DNA of 48,005 bases from Bacteroidota bacterium. GTDB taxonomy: Bacteria > Bacteroidota > Rhodothermia > Balneolales > Balneolaceae. The DNA is taken from contig JAAAOB010000020.1 in NCBI GenBank assembly GCA_009909035.1, forward strand, positions 1 through 48,005, written 5' to 3'. The notes beneath the pieces are model-generated. The model was not told where the DNA came from, did no database searches, and saw only the letters and a program-made list of their open reading frames with translations. Position numbers and translations under genes: made by a program. This document shows, in pieces, positions 25,139-35,202 of the stretch. The stretch's first letter is position 1. Every line of letters starts with the position of its first letter.

Positions 25139-25729
25139 ATGTCTGATCAAACCAACGAACAACCGCGGATTGCCGGCGTCAGCTTTTCGCTCTACCCGAT
25201 GAGTGATGATTATGTTGACCTTATCCTGAACGCCCTCAAAAAAGTAGATTCAACCAGCGTGTGGATGAAAGCCGACCGGGTGAGCACCATTGTACGCGGG
25301 CGAATTCCGCATATTTTTGATGTACCCCAGGCGGCATTCCTGGAAGTTGCTCAAACGGGTGTGCACGTTGTCTGCAGCGGTACGTTTTCCGTGGGCTGCC
25401 CAGGCGACACGGAGGGCCACGCCTACATGGATGCAGATGATGATCTCCAAAATCGTGAGCTTATCGAATCTGTGGATCAACACGTAGCAGCAAAATTCGC
25501 CCTCTACCCGATGGGCGGGGGCAACTACATGGATCCCATTTATGAACAGATTGACGCCATGAAAGCCCGCGGGGTGAATGTGGAACTGACCCACTACGAA
25601 ACCATACTCGACGGACCGGCACAAAACGTGTTTAACGGTCTGCAGCAAACACTACAGGCGATGGAAGATGCCGGGTCGCCCCATACGGTGATGACGGTCA
25701 CCATTTCGGCAAACAGCCCGTCGGACTAA
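25139..25729 (+). CDS. YkoF-family thiamine/hydroxymethylpyrimidine-binding protein
   Basis: 196-residue YkoF-like protein. B. subtilis YkoF binds thiamine and belongs to the ykoFEDC uptake operon for its HMP moiety. Two tandem ferredoxin-like repeats are visible: AGVSFSLYPMSDDYVDLILNAL (about 11-32) with GTFSVGCPGD near 83-92, and AAKFALYPMGGGNYMDPIYEQI (about 118-139). No signal peptide, so it is presumably cytoplasmic. It follows the receptor gene on the same transcript and is ended by a terminator, so it should be under the same TPP control. The ECF transporter genes that accompany ykoF in Firmicutes are absent; an inner-membrane transporter must be elsewhere. Confidence 0.88.
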   Translation: MSDQTNEQPRIAGVSFSLYPMSDDYVDLILNALKKVDSTSVWMKADRVSTIVRGRIPHIFDVPQAAFLEVAQTGVHVVCSGTFSVGCPGDTEGHAYMDADDDLQNRELIESVDQHVAAKFALYPMGGGNYMDPIYEQIDAMKARGVNVELTHYETILDGPAQNVFNGLQQTLQAMEDAGSPHTVMTVTISANSPSD

Positions 25730-25753
25730 GATTTTTTGAGCGCAGAACAGAGA

Positions 25754-25798
25754 AGCCACGGCCGGTACAAGCTAATGTTGTACTCCGTGGCTTTTTTT
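25754..25798 (+). terminator. Intrinsic terminator of the TPP-regulated operon
   Basis: Stem AGCCACGG (25754-25761) with CCGTGGCT (25785-25792), extended inside by GTACAA/TTGTAC, followed by TTTTTTT. Confidence 0.93.
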
Positions 25799-25886
25799 AT
25801 CTCACATAATGCACCTTTTGTGTTTACAATCCGTTCAATTAATCGTATTTTTACGATCAAATAATATCAACCTAATCCCATGTCCA

Positions 25887-26345
25887 ATGAAGCTTTCAGA
25901 ATTCCGATCGTATCTCTCAGCCGACCAGCCGGTGCGCTTTAAATTACCCGGCGGGTCGTATGTACCCGCTCACTTTCACATCACGGAAGCCGGCCTTGTG
26001 ACCAAGCATTTTATTGACTGTGGCGGCACAATCCGAGAAGAATCGGCCATGACCATGCAGATATGGACAGACAATGACTACGATCACAGGCTGCAGGCGG
26101 GGACACTTGCCGGTATTCTTGATAAGGCGGAGCCGTTACTAAAGGAAAACGACCTTGACATAGAGATGGAATACCAGATTCCAGACGGAACCATCGGTAA
26201 ATATGGAGTTGAGTTCGACGGAACCGATTTTCAACTTACACAAAAAATGACCGACTGCCTGGCAAAAGAAAAGTGCGGAGTGTCCGAAACCAAACGGCCC
26301 GTTGCTGCCGTAAATGCCTGTAGTCCGGGAAGCGGATGCTGCTAA
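25887..26345 (+). CDS. DUF6428-family protein with cysteine-rich tail
   Basis: 152 residues from the ATG at 25887 (MKLSEFRSYLS). An upstream in-frame start at 25809 would add 26 residues of poor quality, so the later Met is preferred. The body matches DUF6428 as I recall it: VRFKLPGGSYVPAHFHITEAGLVTKHFIDCGG, then MQIWTDNDYDHRLQAGTLAGILDKA. The C-terminus holds several Cys (DCLAKEKC, NACSPGSGCC) that could bind a metal or metalloid. DUF6428 genes often sit in arsenic-resistance operons of Bacteroidota, but no ars gene is near here. Function unknown. Confidence 0.75.
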   Translation: MKLSEFRSYLSADQPVRFKLPGGSYVPAHFHITEAGLVTKHFIDCGGTIREESAMTMQIWTDNDYDHRLQAGTLAGILDKAEPLLKENDLDIEMEYQIPDGTIGKYGVEFDGTDFQLTQKMTDCLAKEKCGVSETKRPVAAVNACSPGSGCC

Positions 26346-26663
26346 ATTTTTTGATTGTTGACCTGCAGATCCAGTGAAGTGATGATTCTCACCTTATATA
26401 TTCACTAAATACCCGCATCTTGCCCGCCGAAGGAAAAAGTTCAGGGGCGGGTGAATGTGTTGTATGTTGTCTATGTTTACAGGATGACAATCGTGATGTA
26501 AAAGCATGTAGGATTCCCATCTTTCAAGGCGGATCCTGTTGCATGATCGGGTACTATATGTGTTGCCGGGAATTCAGAGGACGCTCTTTTTCCCCGCTTC
26601 GCATGTACGATGGTCCTGTTATCTTTTACCTTCAATCCGTCAACTTTAATCTAAAATCCACGC
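26346..26663. other. 318-bp gap before polX, no supported gene
   Basis: A weak inverted repeat, GCCCGCC (26418-26424) with GGCGGG further on (about 26445), is the only structure seen. An open frame here is Cys-rich but overlaps the polX start and has no recognisable family. The polX promoter must lie in this stretch. Confidence 0.5.
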
Positions 26664-28409
26664 ATGACAAACCAGGATGTAGCGAAAAAACTTCGTGAAG
26701 TATACGTAATGATGCAGCTGGCCGGGGAGAACCGGTTCAGAGCCATTGCGTTCGACCGCGCCGCACAAACAATTGAAGGGCTAAACGACGAGATTCAAAC
26801 CCATATCCACGGTGATACACTGACAGAGATCAAGGGCATTGGTAACTCAATTGCAGAGGATATCCGTGCGCTGGCTGAAACCGGCACCATGCCGGTGCTG
26901 GAAGACCTGAAAGAGCGGGTGCCAAAAGGATTAACGGAATGGCTGAACATCTCGGGTTTAGGACCAAAAAATATCGTAAAAATCCATAAGGCACTGGATA
27001 TAACAGAAATTCACGAGCTGAAAGAGGCGTGCCAGAGTGGCGCGGTGGCTGATCTGCCCGGGCTCGGTAAAAAATCTGCCGAAAAAATTATAAAATCGAT
27101 TGAGTACCTGGAGAAGTTTGGAGAGCGGTGCCGGATCGATCAGGCGATAGAAGTAGCTGAGCCGATGCTGGATTTTGTGCGGGGCATTGACAACGTGCTG
27201 AAGTGTGAGGTTGCCGGCTCGCTCCGTCGGTCAGCCGAAACAATTGGCGATGTTGATATCCTGGCCGCAGCAGAGGCTGAACATGCGCCGGGCATCTTCG
27301 AGAGGTTTGTAAACCACGACTTGGTGGTGGAGATTTTGGGCCGGGGGGATACCAAAAGCTCGGTCCGAACCGAAAGCGGCCGCCAGGTGGATCTCCGGAT
27401 TGTATCGGAATCAGAGTATCCCGCTGCGCTGATGTATTTTACCGGCAGCAAGGAGCATAACATTGTGATGCGTCAGCGGGCACGGGAGCGGGGAATGTCG
27501 CTGAACGAATACGGGCTGTTTCAGCTGTCGGATGAGAAAGAGACCGATTTTGATCAGCCGGTAGAGACGGAGTCGGAGGCCGATATCTACCAAAAGCTGG
27601 ACCTGAACTTTGTGCCGCCGGAGCATCGTGAAGACCGGGGAGAGTTTGAGTTCTATGAGGAGAATGAGTCGATGGATCTTTTGGAAGAGGATCAAATTAA
27701 AGGCGTGGTGCACGCGCACAGCACCTGGAGTGACGGCAAGTACTCCATCCGGGAGATGGCTGATGCCTGTATAGACAAAGGGTATGAATACCTCACCATA
27801 ACCGATCACTCGAAAACCGCTTCGTATGCAGGCGGCCTGACGATTGACCAGGTCCGGCAGCAGTGGAACGAGATTGATGAGCTGAACAGTGAATTCTCAA
27901 AAAAGAATTTTCGAATTTTTAAGGGGATCGAATCGGATATTTTAGCCGATGGATCACTCGATTATCCGGACGAGATCCTTGAAGGGTTTGATATCGTGAT
28001 TGCCAGTGTACACTCCGGGCTTGAGATGGAGTTCGACAAAATGATGAAGCGGTTTGAACACGCGATCAACAATCCGTACACGCACATGATTGGTCACCCC
28101 ACGGGCCGGTTGCTGTTAAAAAGAGAAGAGAGCAAGCTTGAGCTGAATACGCTCATTGAACTGACATCACAAAAGGGAGTGGCAATTGAAATTAACGCCA
28201 ACCCTCGCAGGCTCGACCTCGACTGGCGCTATGGAAATAAGGCCAGGGAGACCGGGCTGCTGACATCCATCAACCCGGATGCCCACACGGTGGATGGAAT
28301 TGATGATATCCGGTACGGCGTGATGATTGCACGGAAAGCTAAATTTGACCCTGAACGTGTCTTGAACACGAAATCAGCCGAGGAGTTCGCAAAATGGCTA
28401 TTGAAATGA
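26664..28409 (+). CDS. polX: DNA polymerase/3'-5' exonuclease PolX
   Basis: 581-residue bacterial PolX, a gap-filling repair polymerase joined to a PHP exonuclease. Residues 1-90 form the 8-kDa helix-hairpin-helix domain, with a further HhH near 90-150 (LPGLGKKSAEKIIKSIEYL). The nucleotidyltransferase core follows: VAGSLRRSAETIGDVDILAA (about 184-203), with D-x-D metal ligands, and VDLRIVSESEYPAALMYFTGSKEHNI. The PHP domain starts near 345 with HAHSTWSDGKYSI and continues through ITDHSKTASYAGG, ASVHSGL, IGHPTGR and EINANPRRLDLDW. The full length indicates both activities. Confidence 0.95.
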   Translation: MTNQDVAKKLREVYVMMQLAGENRFRAIAFDRAAQTIEGLNDEIQTHIHGDTLTEIKGIGNSIAEDIRALAETGTMPVLEDLKERVPKGLTEWLNISGLGPKNIVKIHKALDITEIHELKEACQSGAVADLPGLGKKSAEKIIKSIEYLEKFGERCRIDQAIEVAEPMLDFVRGIDNVLKCEVAGSLRRSAETIGDVDILAAAEAEHAPGIFERFVNHDLVVEILGRGDTKSSVRTESGRQVDLRIVSESEYPAALMYFTGSKEHNIVMRQRARERGMSLNEYGLFQLSDEKETDFDQPVETESEADIYQKLDLNFVPPEHREDRGEFEFYEENESMDLLEEDQIKGVVHAHSTWSDGKYSIREMADACIDKGYEYLTITDHSKTASYAGGLTIDQVRQQWNEIDELNSEFSKKNFRIFKGIESDILADGSLDYPDEILEGFDIVIASVHSGLEMEFDKMMKRFEHAINNPYTHMIGHPTGRLLLKREESKLELNTLIELTSQKGVAIEINANPRRLDLDWRYGNKARETGLLTSINPDAHTVDGIDDIRYGVMIARKAKFDPERVLNTKSAEEFAKWLLK

Positions 28410-28433
28410 TGAAAACCCAACACTTACAACTCT

Positions 28434-29387
28434 TCACTTTTTCTTTAGAAAGTCGATGACTTCAAGCGCCGGGTCCGGACTTCCCATGATGTAGTAGTGC
28501 AGCCCGGGGACACCCGCCTCCATAAGTTCCAGGCTCTGCTGCTTGGCCCATTCAATCCCGATCTCTCGTGCATTTTCTTCATCGGCCGAGACCTCAGCTG
28601 CGAGGGTGTCGGGAATCGTCAGATGAAAATGGCGGGGCAGACGGACAAGATGTCCCGGGGTGGTCAGGATTTTCATGCCCGGAACGATGGGCACGTCGAT
28701 CCCGGCTTTCCTGCATTTTTCCACAAATGCAAAGTAGGCGCTGTTATCAAAAAACATTTGAGTTACAATGTAATCCCCGCCCGCTTCCACTTTTTGCTTC
28801 AGGCGTTTAATATCCCAGTCGATATTTGGTGCTTCAAAGTGTTTCTCGGGGTACCCGGCCACGCCCACGCAAAAATCGGTTGGTTCGGCATTAATCAGAT
28901 CCTCGAGATACTCGCCGCTATTCATATTCTGGATTTGATTTACCAGGTCGATCGCAAATTTGTTTACGGTGCCATTTAGATTTAGCGATGTTTGTGAGCC
29001 TGTATTATCTCCTCTGATGGCAAGTACGTTGTGAATGCCGAGATAGTTGAGCTCAATCAGGGCATCTTCGCTCTCCTCTTTGGAGAATCCCTCGCAAATC
29101 AGGTGGGGCACGGGATCAATGCCGTAACGGTGCAGTATTGCCGCACACAAGCCAATGGTGCCCGGCCGCTTCCTGCGCACAACTCTCTTCAGGGTGCCGT
29201 CTTCCTGTTCTTCAATATGAGCTTCCGCCGCATGATAGGTCACATCAATAAAGGGAGGTTTCACCTTCTCAACCACCTTGTCCAGAGAATCAAAAACCGT
29301 ACTTACGGCACCGCCCCGCTTCGGGGGGATAATTTCGAATGAAACCAGTGGCTCTTTCGCTTTTTCGTAATGCTCAATAACTTTCAT
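28434..29387 (-). CDS. metF: Methylenetetrahydrofolate reductase
   Basis: 317-residue MetF, a FAD-containing TIM barrel that reduces 5,10-methylene-THF to 5-methyl-THF, the methyl donor for MetH. E18 (SFEIIPP) matches the catalytic Glu, and D127 (RGDNTG) the flavin-modulating Asp; H95 (VPHLIC) and GVAGYPEKH are other family sites. It is divergent from metH over 77 bp. No SAM or cobalamin riboswitch is visible between them. Its stop is 24 bp from that of polX, and the genes converge. Confidence 0.95.
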   Translation of the reverse strand: MKVIEHYEKAKEPLVSFEIIPPKRGGAVSTVFDSLDKVVEKVKPPFIDVTYHAAEAHIEEQEDGTLKRVVRRKRPGTIGLCAAILHRYGIDPVPHLICEGFSKEESEDALIELNYLGIHNVLAIRGDNTGSQTSLNLNGTVNKFAIDLVNQIQNMNSGEYLEDLINAEPTDFCVGVAGYPEKHFEAPNIDWDIKRLKQKVEAGGDYIVTQMFFDNSAYFAFVEKCRKAGIDVPIVPGMKILTTPGHLVRLPRHFHLTIPDTLAAEVSADEENAREIGIEWAKQQSLELMEAGVPGLHYYIMGSPDPALEVIDFLKKK

Positions 29388-29464
29388 AAATGGTATGTAA
29401 TTGACCTGTAAATTGTAGATTTTATAGCTTTTCCAGACCCAGTAACTAAAGAATATCAGACCGT

Positions 29465-32400
29465 ATGCGTTCCAAGCATCCTTTATTTTCCCTGCTTAGA
29501 GAAAAAATCCTCGTACTCGACGGCGCCATGGGCACCATGATTCAAAACTATTCTCTTACGGAGGAGGATTTCAGGGGCGACATGTTTACCCATGTTGACG
29601 ACAACCTGAAAGGCAATAATGACCTCCTGTCACTCACTCAGCCTGATATAATACGGGAAATTCACTCCAATTTCCTCTCCGCAGGGGCGGATATTCTCGA
29701 AACGAACACCTTTAGCGCCAACCCAATCTCCCAAGCCGACTATAACCTGCAGGACAGAAGCTACGATTTGAACGTGGCATCGGCAAAAGTGGCGCGCGAG
29801 GCGGCCGACGCATTCACGAAAAAGAATCCTGATAAGCCGAGGTTTGTCGCCGGTGCCATCGGCCCTACAAATAAGACGCTGTCGCTTTCGCCTGATGTTG
29901 AAGATCCAGGCTATCGTGCGCTTACGTTTGATGAGCTGGTCGATTGCTACACGGTTCAGATTAAAGGGCTGCTGGATGGCGGTGTGGATACCTTGTTGGT
30001 GGAAACCGTATTCGATACGCTCAACTGCAAAGCGGCCATCTACGCGATCCATCAATATACGCGAAACATTGGGAAACAGGTTCCGATTATGATATCCGGG
30101 ACGATTGTGGATCAAAGCGGGCGGACGTTGTCAGGCCAAACCACAGAAGCGTTCTGGTTATCCATCAAACACGCCAACCCGCTGCTGAGCGTTGGGCTGA
30201 ACTGTGCGCTGGGTTCAAAGCAGATGCGGCCGTTCATCAAGGATTTGTCGGAAAATGCCACCTGTTTTACCAGCCTCTATCCAAATGCCGGGCTGCCGGA
30301 CGAGATGGGTGAATACGGCGAGTCGCCTGAATACATGGCCGAACAGTTTGCGGACTATGCGGGCGAGGGGTTTGTGAATATTGTGGGAGGGTGTTGCGGA
30401 ACCACGCCGGAGCACATCCGGGCAATTGCCGGGGAGGCCGGGCGTCACAAACCGCGCATCATCAAAAAAGAGAAGCCGTACATGAGGCTCAGCGGACTGG
30501 AACCGCTGGTGATTCGCCCGGAGACCAATTTTGTAAATGTGGGTGAGCGCACCAACGTCACCGGGTCGGCAAAGTTTAAGCGCCTCATCAAAAATGAAGA
30601 GTATGAGGAGGCCCTGACGGTTGCCCGCGAGCAGGTGGAGGGCGGCGCGCAGATTGTAGACGTGAACATGGACGAAGGCCTGCTGGAGTCGGAGCAGGTG
30701 ATGAAAGATTTTCTGAACCTGATGGCGGCCGAACCCGATATCTCGCGCGTGCCGGTGATGATCGACTCCTCCAAATGGAGCGTGATTGAGGCGGGGCTGA
30801 AATGCGTGCAGGGCAAAGGCGTGGTGAACTCGATCAGCCTGAAAGAGGGCGAGGAGCAGTTTAAAGAACAGGCGCGCACCATCATGGATTACGGGGCCGC
30901 GGTGATCGTAATGGCGTTTGATGAAGATGGCCAGGCCGATTCCCTGGAGCGCCGGAAAGTGATCTGCCGCCGGGCGTACGATATCCTGGTGGATGAGGTC
31001 GGATTCCCGGCGGAGGATATTATCATGGATCCGAACATCCTGACCGTGGCGACCGGGATGGATGAACACAATAACTATGCCGTTGACTTTATTGAGGCGA
31101 CGAAGTGGATCAAGGAGAATCTCCCGCATGCAAAAGTGAGCGGGGGTGTGAGCAATATCTCCTTCTCCTTTCGCGGCAACAATACCGTTCGGGAAGCGAT
31201 GCACTCCGCGTTTCTCTATCACGCGATCCGGGCGGGAATGGATATGGGCATTGTGAATGCGGGGCAGCTTGAGGTGTATGAAGAGATTGAGCCGGAGCTG
31301 AAAGAGCTGGTGGAGGATGTGCTGCTGAACCGGCGCGACAATGCCACGCAGCGGCTGCTGGATCATGCGGAGGAGATCAAAGACAAATCAGGTGCAGGAG
31401 CCAAAAAGAAGGATGATACCTGGCGGAAAGAGAGCGTTGAGAAACGAATTCAGCATGCACTGATCAAAGGCATTGTAAACCATATCGAAGAGGATGTGGA
31501 GGAAGCGCGTCAGAAGTATGACCGGCCGATTGAGGTGATTGAAGGCCCGATGATGGACGGTATGAACGTGGTGGGCGACCTGTTTGGATCAGGAAAGATG
31601 TTTCTGCCACAGGTGGTAAAAAGCGCCCGCGTAATGAAAAAAGGCGTGGCGGTTCTGACGCCGTTTATCGAGGCCGAAAAAGAGAAAAACAAAAGCAAGG
31701 AGCCGAAAGCGAAGGTATTGTTAGCAACAGTAAAAGGGGATGTGCACGATATTGGGAAAAATATTGTGGCGGTGGTGTTGCGCTGCAACAACTACGATGT
31801 AGTGGACCTTGGCGTGATGAACCCGGCCGAAAAAATCCTGGCAGCAGCAAAAGAACACAACGTGGATATTATCGGCCTGAGTGGGCTCATCACCCCGTCA
31901 CTCGATGAGATGGTGAACGTAGCCAACGAGATGAAACGTGAGAAATTTACGTTGCCGCTGATGATCGGCGGGGCCACCACATCCCGTATGCATACGGCCG
32001 TGAAAATAGCGCCATCCTACGATCATCCGGTGATTCACGTACTGGATGCATCCAGAAGTGTAACAGTTGTGAATCGGCTGGTGTCTAAAACGCTGAAAAA
32101 CGGGTTTGTGGAGGAAATTTCCACCGAATATGAAGATCTTCGAAAACAGTACAAAAGCCGGGGCAAGAAGAAGAAATATCTGCCGATTGAAAAAGCCCGC
32201 GCCAATAAAACGGAGATCGACTGGAAGAAAACGTCGATTGTCGCTCCCAAAAAACCAGGTCTCACTCGGGTTCAAAACATGGATCTGTCAGTTCTGCGAA
32301 ACTATATCGACTGGACCCCGTTTTTCATCGCCTGGGAGATGAAGGGGCGGTATCCCGACATCCTGGATGATGAAAAAGCCGGTGTTGAGGCACGAAAGCT

Positions 32401-33175
32401 GTTCAATGATGCAAATGAGCTGTTGGATAAAGTGATCAACGGTAAGTTTTTAACGGCTCACGGAGTAGCCGGACTATTTCCGGCGAACGCCGTTGGAGAT
32501 GATATTGAGGTCTATTCTGATGAGTCGCGGGCAGACGTTATAGCTCGATTTCACTCCCTGAGGCAGCAATCCAAAAAACGGGCCGGTCAGCCCAACAAGG
32601 CGCTGGCGGATTACGTTGCGCCAAAAGATTCCGGCATTGTGGACTACATCGGCGGCTTTGCCGTAACAACCGGACACGGCACCCTGGACTTGGTGGAGCA
32701 ATTTGAGAAGGATCATGATGATTACAACGCCATTCTTGTGAAAGCAATTTCCGACCGCCTGGCCGAAGCATTCGCCGAGTATCTGCATGAAAAGGTCAGA
32801 ACAGAGCTGTGGGGCTATTCAGATGAAGAGAAACTCTCCAATAAAGAGCTGATTCGGGAGATGTATGACGGCATACGACCGGCGCCCGGCTATCCGGCGC
32901 AGCCCGATCATACAGAAAAAGAGATTTTGTTTGAGCTGATGGATGTGCCCGATGCCACCGGAATTACGCTCACAGATCACCTGGCGATGGACCCGGCATC
33001 CTCGGTGAGCGGACTCTATTTTGCCCACCCGGAGGCCAAATATTTCAACCTCGGCGATATTAAACGCGACCAGGTTGAAGATTACGCCCGCCGGAAAGGG
33101 ATAACGATTCAAAAGGTGGAGGAGTGGCTTGGCCCCAACCTGGCGTATGAGCCTTCAGATGCGGTCAAGGTGTAA
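29465..33175 (+). CDS. metH: Cobalamin-dependent methionine synthase, full length
   Basis: 1236-residue MetH, transferring the methyl of 5-methyl-THF to homocysteine via cobalamin. Domains in order: homocysteine binding (about 1-330) with zinc Cys at GLNCALG and [10 protein letters not shown]; pterin binding (about 350-615, [13 protein letters not shown]); B12 cap and binding (about 640-890) with the cobalamin-ligand motif DVHDIGK (about 758-764) and [13 protein letters not shown]; and SAM-dependent reactivation (about 920-1236) with [12 protein letters not shown] near 1138. All four modules are in one chain, unlike the split MetH of some bacteria. It depends on cobalamin; no B12 riboswitch is seen upstream. 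Confidence 0.97.
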   Translation: MRSKHPLFSLLREKILVLDGAMGTMIQNYSLTEEDFRGDMFTHVDDNLKGNNDLLSLTQPDIIREIHSNFLSAGADILETNTFSANPISQADYNLQDRSYDLNVASAKVAREAADAFTKKNPDKPRFVAGAIGPTNKTLSLSPDVEDPGYRALTFDELVDCYTVQIKGLLDGGVDTLLVETVFDTLNCKAAIYAIHQYTRNIGKQVPIMISGTIVDQSGRTLSGQTTEAFWLSIKHANPLLSVGLNCALGSKQMRPFIKDLSENATCFTSLYPNAGLPDEMGEYGESPEYMAEQFADYAGEGFVNIVGGCCGTTPEHIRAIAGEAGRHKPRIIKKEKPYMRLSGLEPLVIRPETNFVNVGERTNVTGSAKFKRLIKNEEYEEALTVAREQVEGGAQIVDVNMDEGLLESEQVMKDFLNLMAAEPDISRVPVMIDSSKWSVIEAGLKCVQGKGVVNSISLKEGEEQFKEQARTIMDYGAAVIVMAFDEDGQADSLERRKVICRRAYDILVDEVGFPAEDIIMDPNILTVATGMDEHNNYAVDFIEATKWIKENLPHAKVSGGVSNISFSFRGNNTVREAMHSAFLYHAIRAGMDMGIVNAGQLEVYEEIEPELKELVEDVLLNRRDNATQRLLDHAEEIKDKSGAGAKKKDDTWRKESVEKRIQHALIKGIVNHIEEDVEEARQKYDRPIEVIEGPMMDGMNVVGDLFGSGKMFLPQVVKSARVMKKGVAVLTPFIEAEKEKNKSKEPKAKVLLATVKGDVHDIGKNIVAVVLRCNNYDVVDLGVMNPAEKILAAAKEHNVDIIGLSGLITPSLDEMVNVANEMKREKFTLPLMIGGATTSRMHTAVKIAPSYDHPVIHVLDASRSVTVVNRLVSKTLKNGFVEEISTEYEDLRKQYKSRGKKKKYLPIEKARANKTEIDWKKTSIVAPKKPGLTRVQNMDLSVLRNYIDWTPFFIAWEMKGRYPDILDDEKAGVEARKLFNDANELLDKVINGKFLTAHGVAGLFPANAVGDDIEVYSDESRADVIARFHSLRQQSKKRAGQPNKALADYVAPKDSGIVDYIGGFAVTTGHGTLDLVEQFEKDHDDYNAILVKAISDRLAEAFAEYLHEKVRTELWGYSDEEKLSNKELIREMYDGIRPAPGYPAQPDHTEKEILFELMDVPDATGITLTDHLAMDPASSVSGLYFAHPEAKYFNLGDIKRDQVEDYARRKGITIQKVEEWLGPNLAYEPSDAVKV

Positions 33176-33343
33176 GGCGGAGAGCTTTACGGAACGGCGT
33201 GGAGGATGACTCACGGACAATTTCGGCCACGAATTACGGGTTGTGGATTCTCCCCGACGTGCACGGAGGGTAGAGAGTGGCAGGGTAGACATTTAAGAAT
33301 TTGTCTGCACAAGATAGATCGAGACTCTCCGATTACAGAGAAT

Positions 33344-34495
33344 TTATAACTCTCTCATCGTAAATATTCGGGCCATTTTCTTTTGGAGCGGTGTATTTAC
33401 GATCATCTGCGCAAGCAGATTTCTAATCAATGGAAAGCGGCGTTTGCGGCCAAGCCACATATTCAGTTCCGCACGTTTGGCAACCGTTTTGGCTCTATCA
33501 CGGGCCGTTTTACTGTATGCCTTCAAGGCTGACCGCGACTCTTCCGGATGATTTAAACACGTTTTTAACGTTTGGGCAAGGTTTCGGGCGTTCAGCCAGC
33601 CGAGGTTCATTCCCTGCCCGCCGATAGGGCTGACCACATGGGCAGAATCACCGGCTAAGGCCACTTTTCCGGCGTGCAGCTTGTCGGCAAGAAAATGCTG
33701 AACACCAAAGCCGCTGAGCATGCTGTTGGTTTGGTGTTCGAGGTTGAGTCCAACCCGTTTCATCACCTCAGTTTCAATCATTGCCCGGTCCGGTGATCGA
33801 ATGTAGCTATCCGTCTTAACAACCCACCGGCGCATATTGCCCGGCAGCGGAAAGGATTCTACCAGTCCCTCCCTGTGGAGATAGACTGCCGCATCGGGAC
33901 CGAAATCTGTGTTATCAGAAAAGTCGCCCATCACGTATGTATCAGGATACGTTTTCCCGGTAAATTCAAGGCCAGCCTGCCGGCGCACAACGCTGTTCTT
34001 TCCATCACATCCCACAACATAGCTGCATTGAAGCTCGTGAAATTCTCCTCCGAGTGAATATGTAAGGGTTACCTGCCGCTCGTTCTGTTTGATTCCTCTG
34101 AATTCAGCCCCGCGTATCAGGTCTACCGTATCCATATCGTCAATCCACGTTTCCAGGATCTGTTCTGTACGATATTGTGGCAGTGCAAGGATAAAAGCGT
34201 ATGGGGCCGGGCAGAGGCCAAAATCAACCTCCCCGATTTTTTCCTGGTCTGTATGGGCTACACCTTTTCGTATGGCAATGCCGGATGTAAGAAAGGGTGT
34301 TTGAACTCCCGCCTCCTCAAACAACTCCATGGAGACAGGATGAATACCCAGTGATTTGGAGTGGCGGTCAATTTCCAGCCGTTTTTCAAGCACAATAACG
34401 TGGAAATTCATGGATCCCATCAGCCCTGCAAGATAGAGCCCCACAGGTCCGCCGCCAACGATGACAACATCGGGTTGAGGTTCAGGAAGAGACAT
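33344..34495 (-). CDS. FAD-dependent monooxygenase of the polyketide operon
   Basis: 383-residue flavoprotein of the UbiH/aromatic hydroxylase class. The Rossmann motif GGGPVG is at 14-19, the DG motif at CDGKNSVVR (about 164), and the FAD-ribityl motif at GDSAHVVSPIGGQGMNLG (about 278). It is the third gene of the type III PKS operon and overlaps the methyltransferase gene by 14 bp. By analogy with SrsC it would hydroxylate an alkylresorcinol-like product, possibly to a quinone. Geranylgeranyl reductase-like activity is the main alternative, but the context favours hydroxylation. The Lys/Arg-rich C-terminus has no membrane helix. Confidence 0.85.
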   Translation of the reverse strand: MSLPEPQPDVVIVGGGPVGLYLAGLMGSMNFHVIVLEKRLEIDRHSKSLGIHPVSMELFEEAGVQTPFLTSGIAIRKGVAHTDQEKIGEVDFGLCPAPYAFILALPQYRTEQILETWIDDMDTVDLIRGAEFRGIKQNERQVTLTYSLGGEFHELQCSYVVGCDGKNSVVRRQAGLEFTGKTYPDTYVMGDFSDNTDFGPDAAVYLHREGLVESFPLPGNMRRWVVKTDSYIRSPDRAMIETEVMKRVGLNLEHQTNSMLSGFGVQHFLADKLHAGKVALAGDSAHVVSPIGGQGMNLGWLNARNLAQTLKTCLNHPEESRSALKAYSKTARDRAKTVAKRAELNMWLGRKRRFPLIRNLLAQMIVNTPLQKKMARIFTMREL

Positions 34496-35201
34496 TCTGA
34501 TTGCCGTTTATGTTGCAGGTGGCGAGCAAACGGAACGGAAACTGGTTGTGGACAGACCATCCGTTCGGTAACTTTTGTTGCAGTTCATTCGCACGATAGC
34601 TTCTGCGGATTGAAAGAGCACCATCTTCTGCAATAAAGCTATTCTTAAAAAGCAGGGGAGCCACGGCTCGAAAGCACCCGTACCCGATATCACTGCGTTC
34701 AATATCGCTGAATATTATAACATCTGTAGCCATCTTTTCGGCGTCCCTGCAGACCGTTAATAGCTCTTGGTCATCCAGGTGATGCAGAAGGTGATTTGAA
34801 ATAACAACAGTGAAAGTTTGTCCGGTTTCTACAAGGTCGCCCGAGGAGCGGGCAAAAAAATCGGTGTAGGGATCCAGGTTTTTTTCCCTGGAAAAGTCAA
34901 TGGCACGAAGGTCAGGATCAATACCGGTAAACGAAACGTCAAGGCCGTCACCGCGCGTCATGGTTGTGAGGGAACGGATAATGTCGCCGCCACCGCAGCC
35001 GATATCAAGAACCGATGCCTCTCCGTTCTTTTTTCGGAGTGCGGGCCGGATCCAGTTCCGGTATATTTTACTCCAGCCTCCCAGCAGTTTATTGATCGTT
35101 CCAAACTGTTCATACGTGTTCCGGAGTGTGGATAGTTCGCAATCCGGTTCATCCATTCGTTCACGTAGTGCAGGGTCGCGTTGAGACAAAAACAGCGGCA
35201 T
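34482..35201 (-). CDS. Class I SAM-dependent methyltransferase of the polyketide operon
   Basis: 239-residue methyltransferase. Motif I is VLDIGCGGGD (64-73), followed by TGIDPDLRAIDFSRE. The segment VVISNHLLHHLDD (about 130-142) is a typical motif IV/post-motif region of small-molecule methyltransferases. The gene starts 1 bp beyond the PKS stop and overlaps the next gene, so the three are translationally linked. By analogy with SrsB or BpsB it methylates a phenolic oxygen of the PKS product. The substrate is not known. Confidence 0.85.
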   Translation of the reverse strand: MPLFLSQRDPALRERMDEPDCELSTLRNTYEQFGTINKLLGGWSKIYRNWIRPALRKKNGEASVLDIGCGGGDIIRSLTTMTRGDGLDVSFTGIDPDLRAIDFSREKNLDPYTDFFARSSGDLVETGQTFTVVISNHLLHHLDDQELLTVCRDAEKMATDVIIFSDIERSDIGYGCFRAVAPLLFKNSFIAEDGALSIRRSYRANELQQKLPNGWSVHNQFPFRLLATCNINGNQNVSS

Positions 35202-35202
35202 A

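Noticed and set aside
26420-26698. Cys-rich 92-residue open frame before polX
   Set aside because: It overlaps the polX start, has no recognisable domain and its cysteines are scattered without a clear motif.
29388-29464. SAM or cobalamin riboswitch between metF and metH
   Set aside because: The gap is only 77 bp and lacks the conserved cores of either class.
30215-31366. Long minus-strand frame inside metH
   Set aside because: Antisense shadow of conserved MetH domains.
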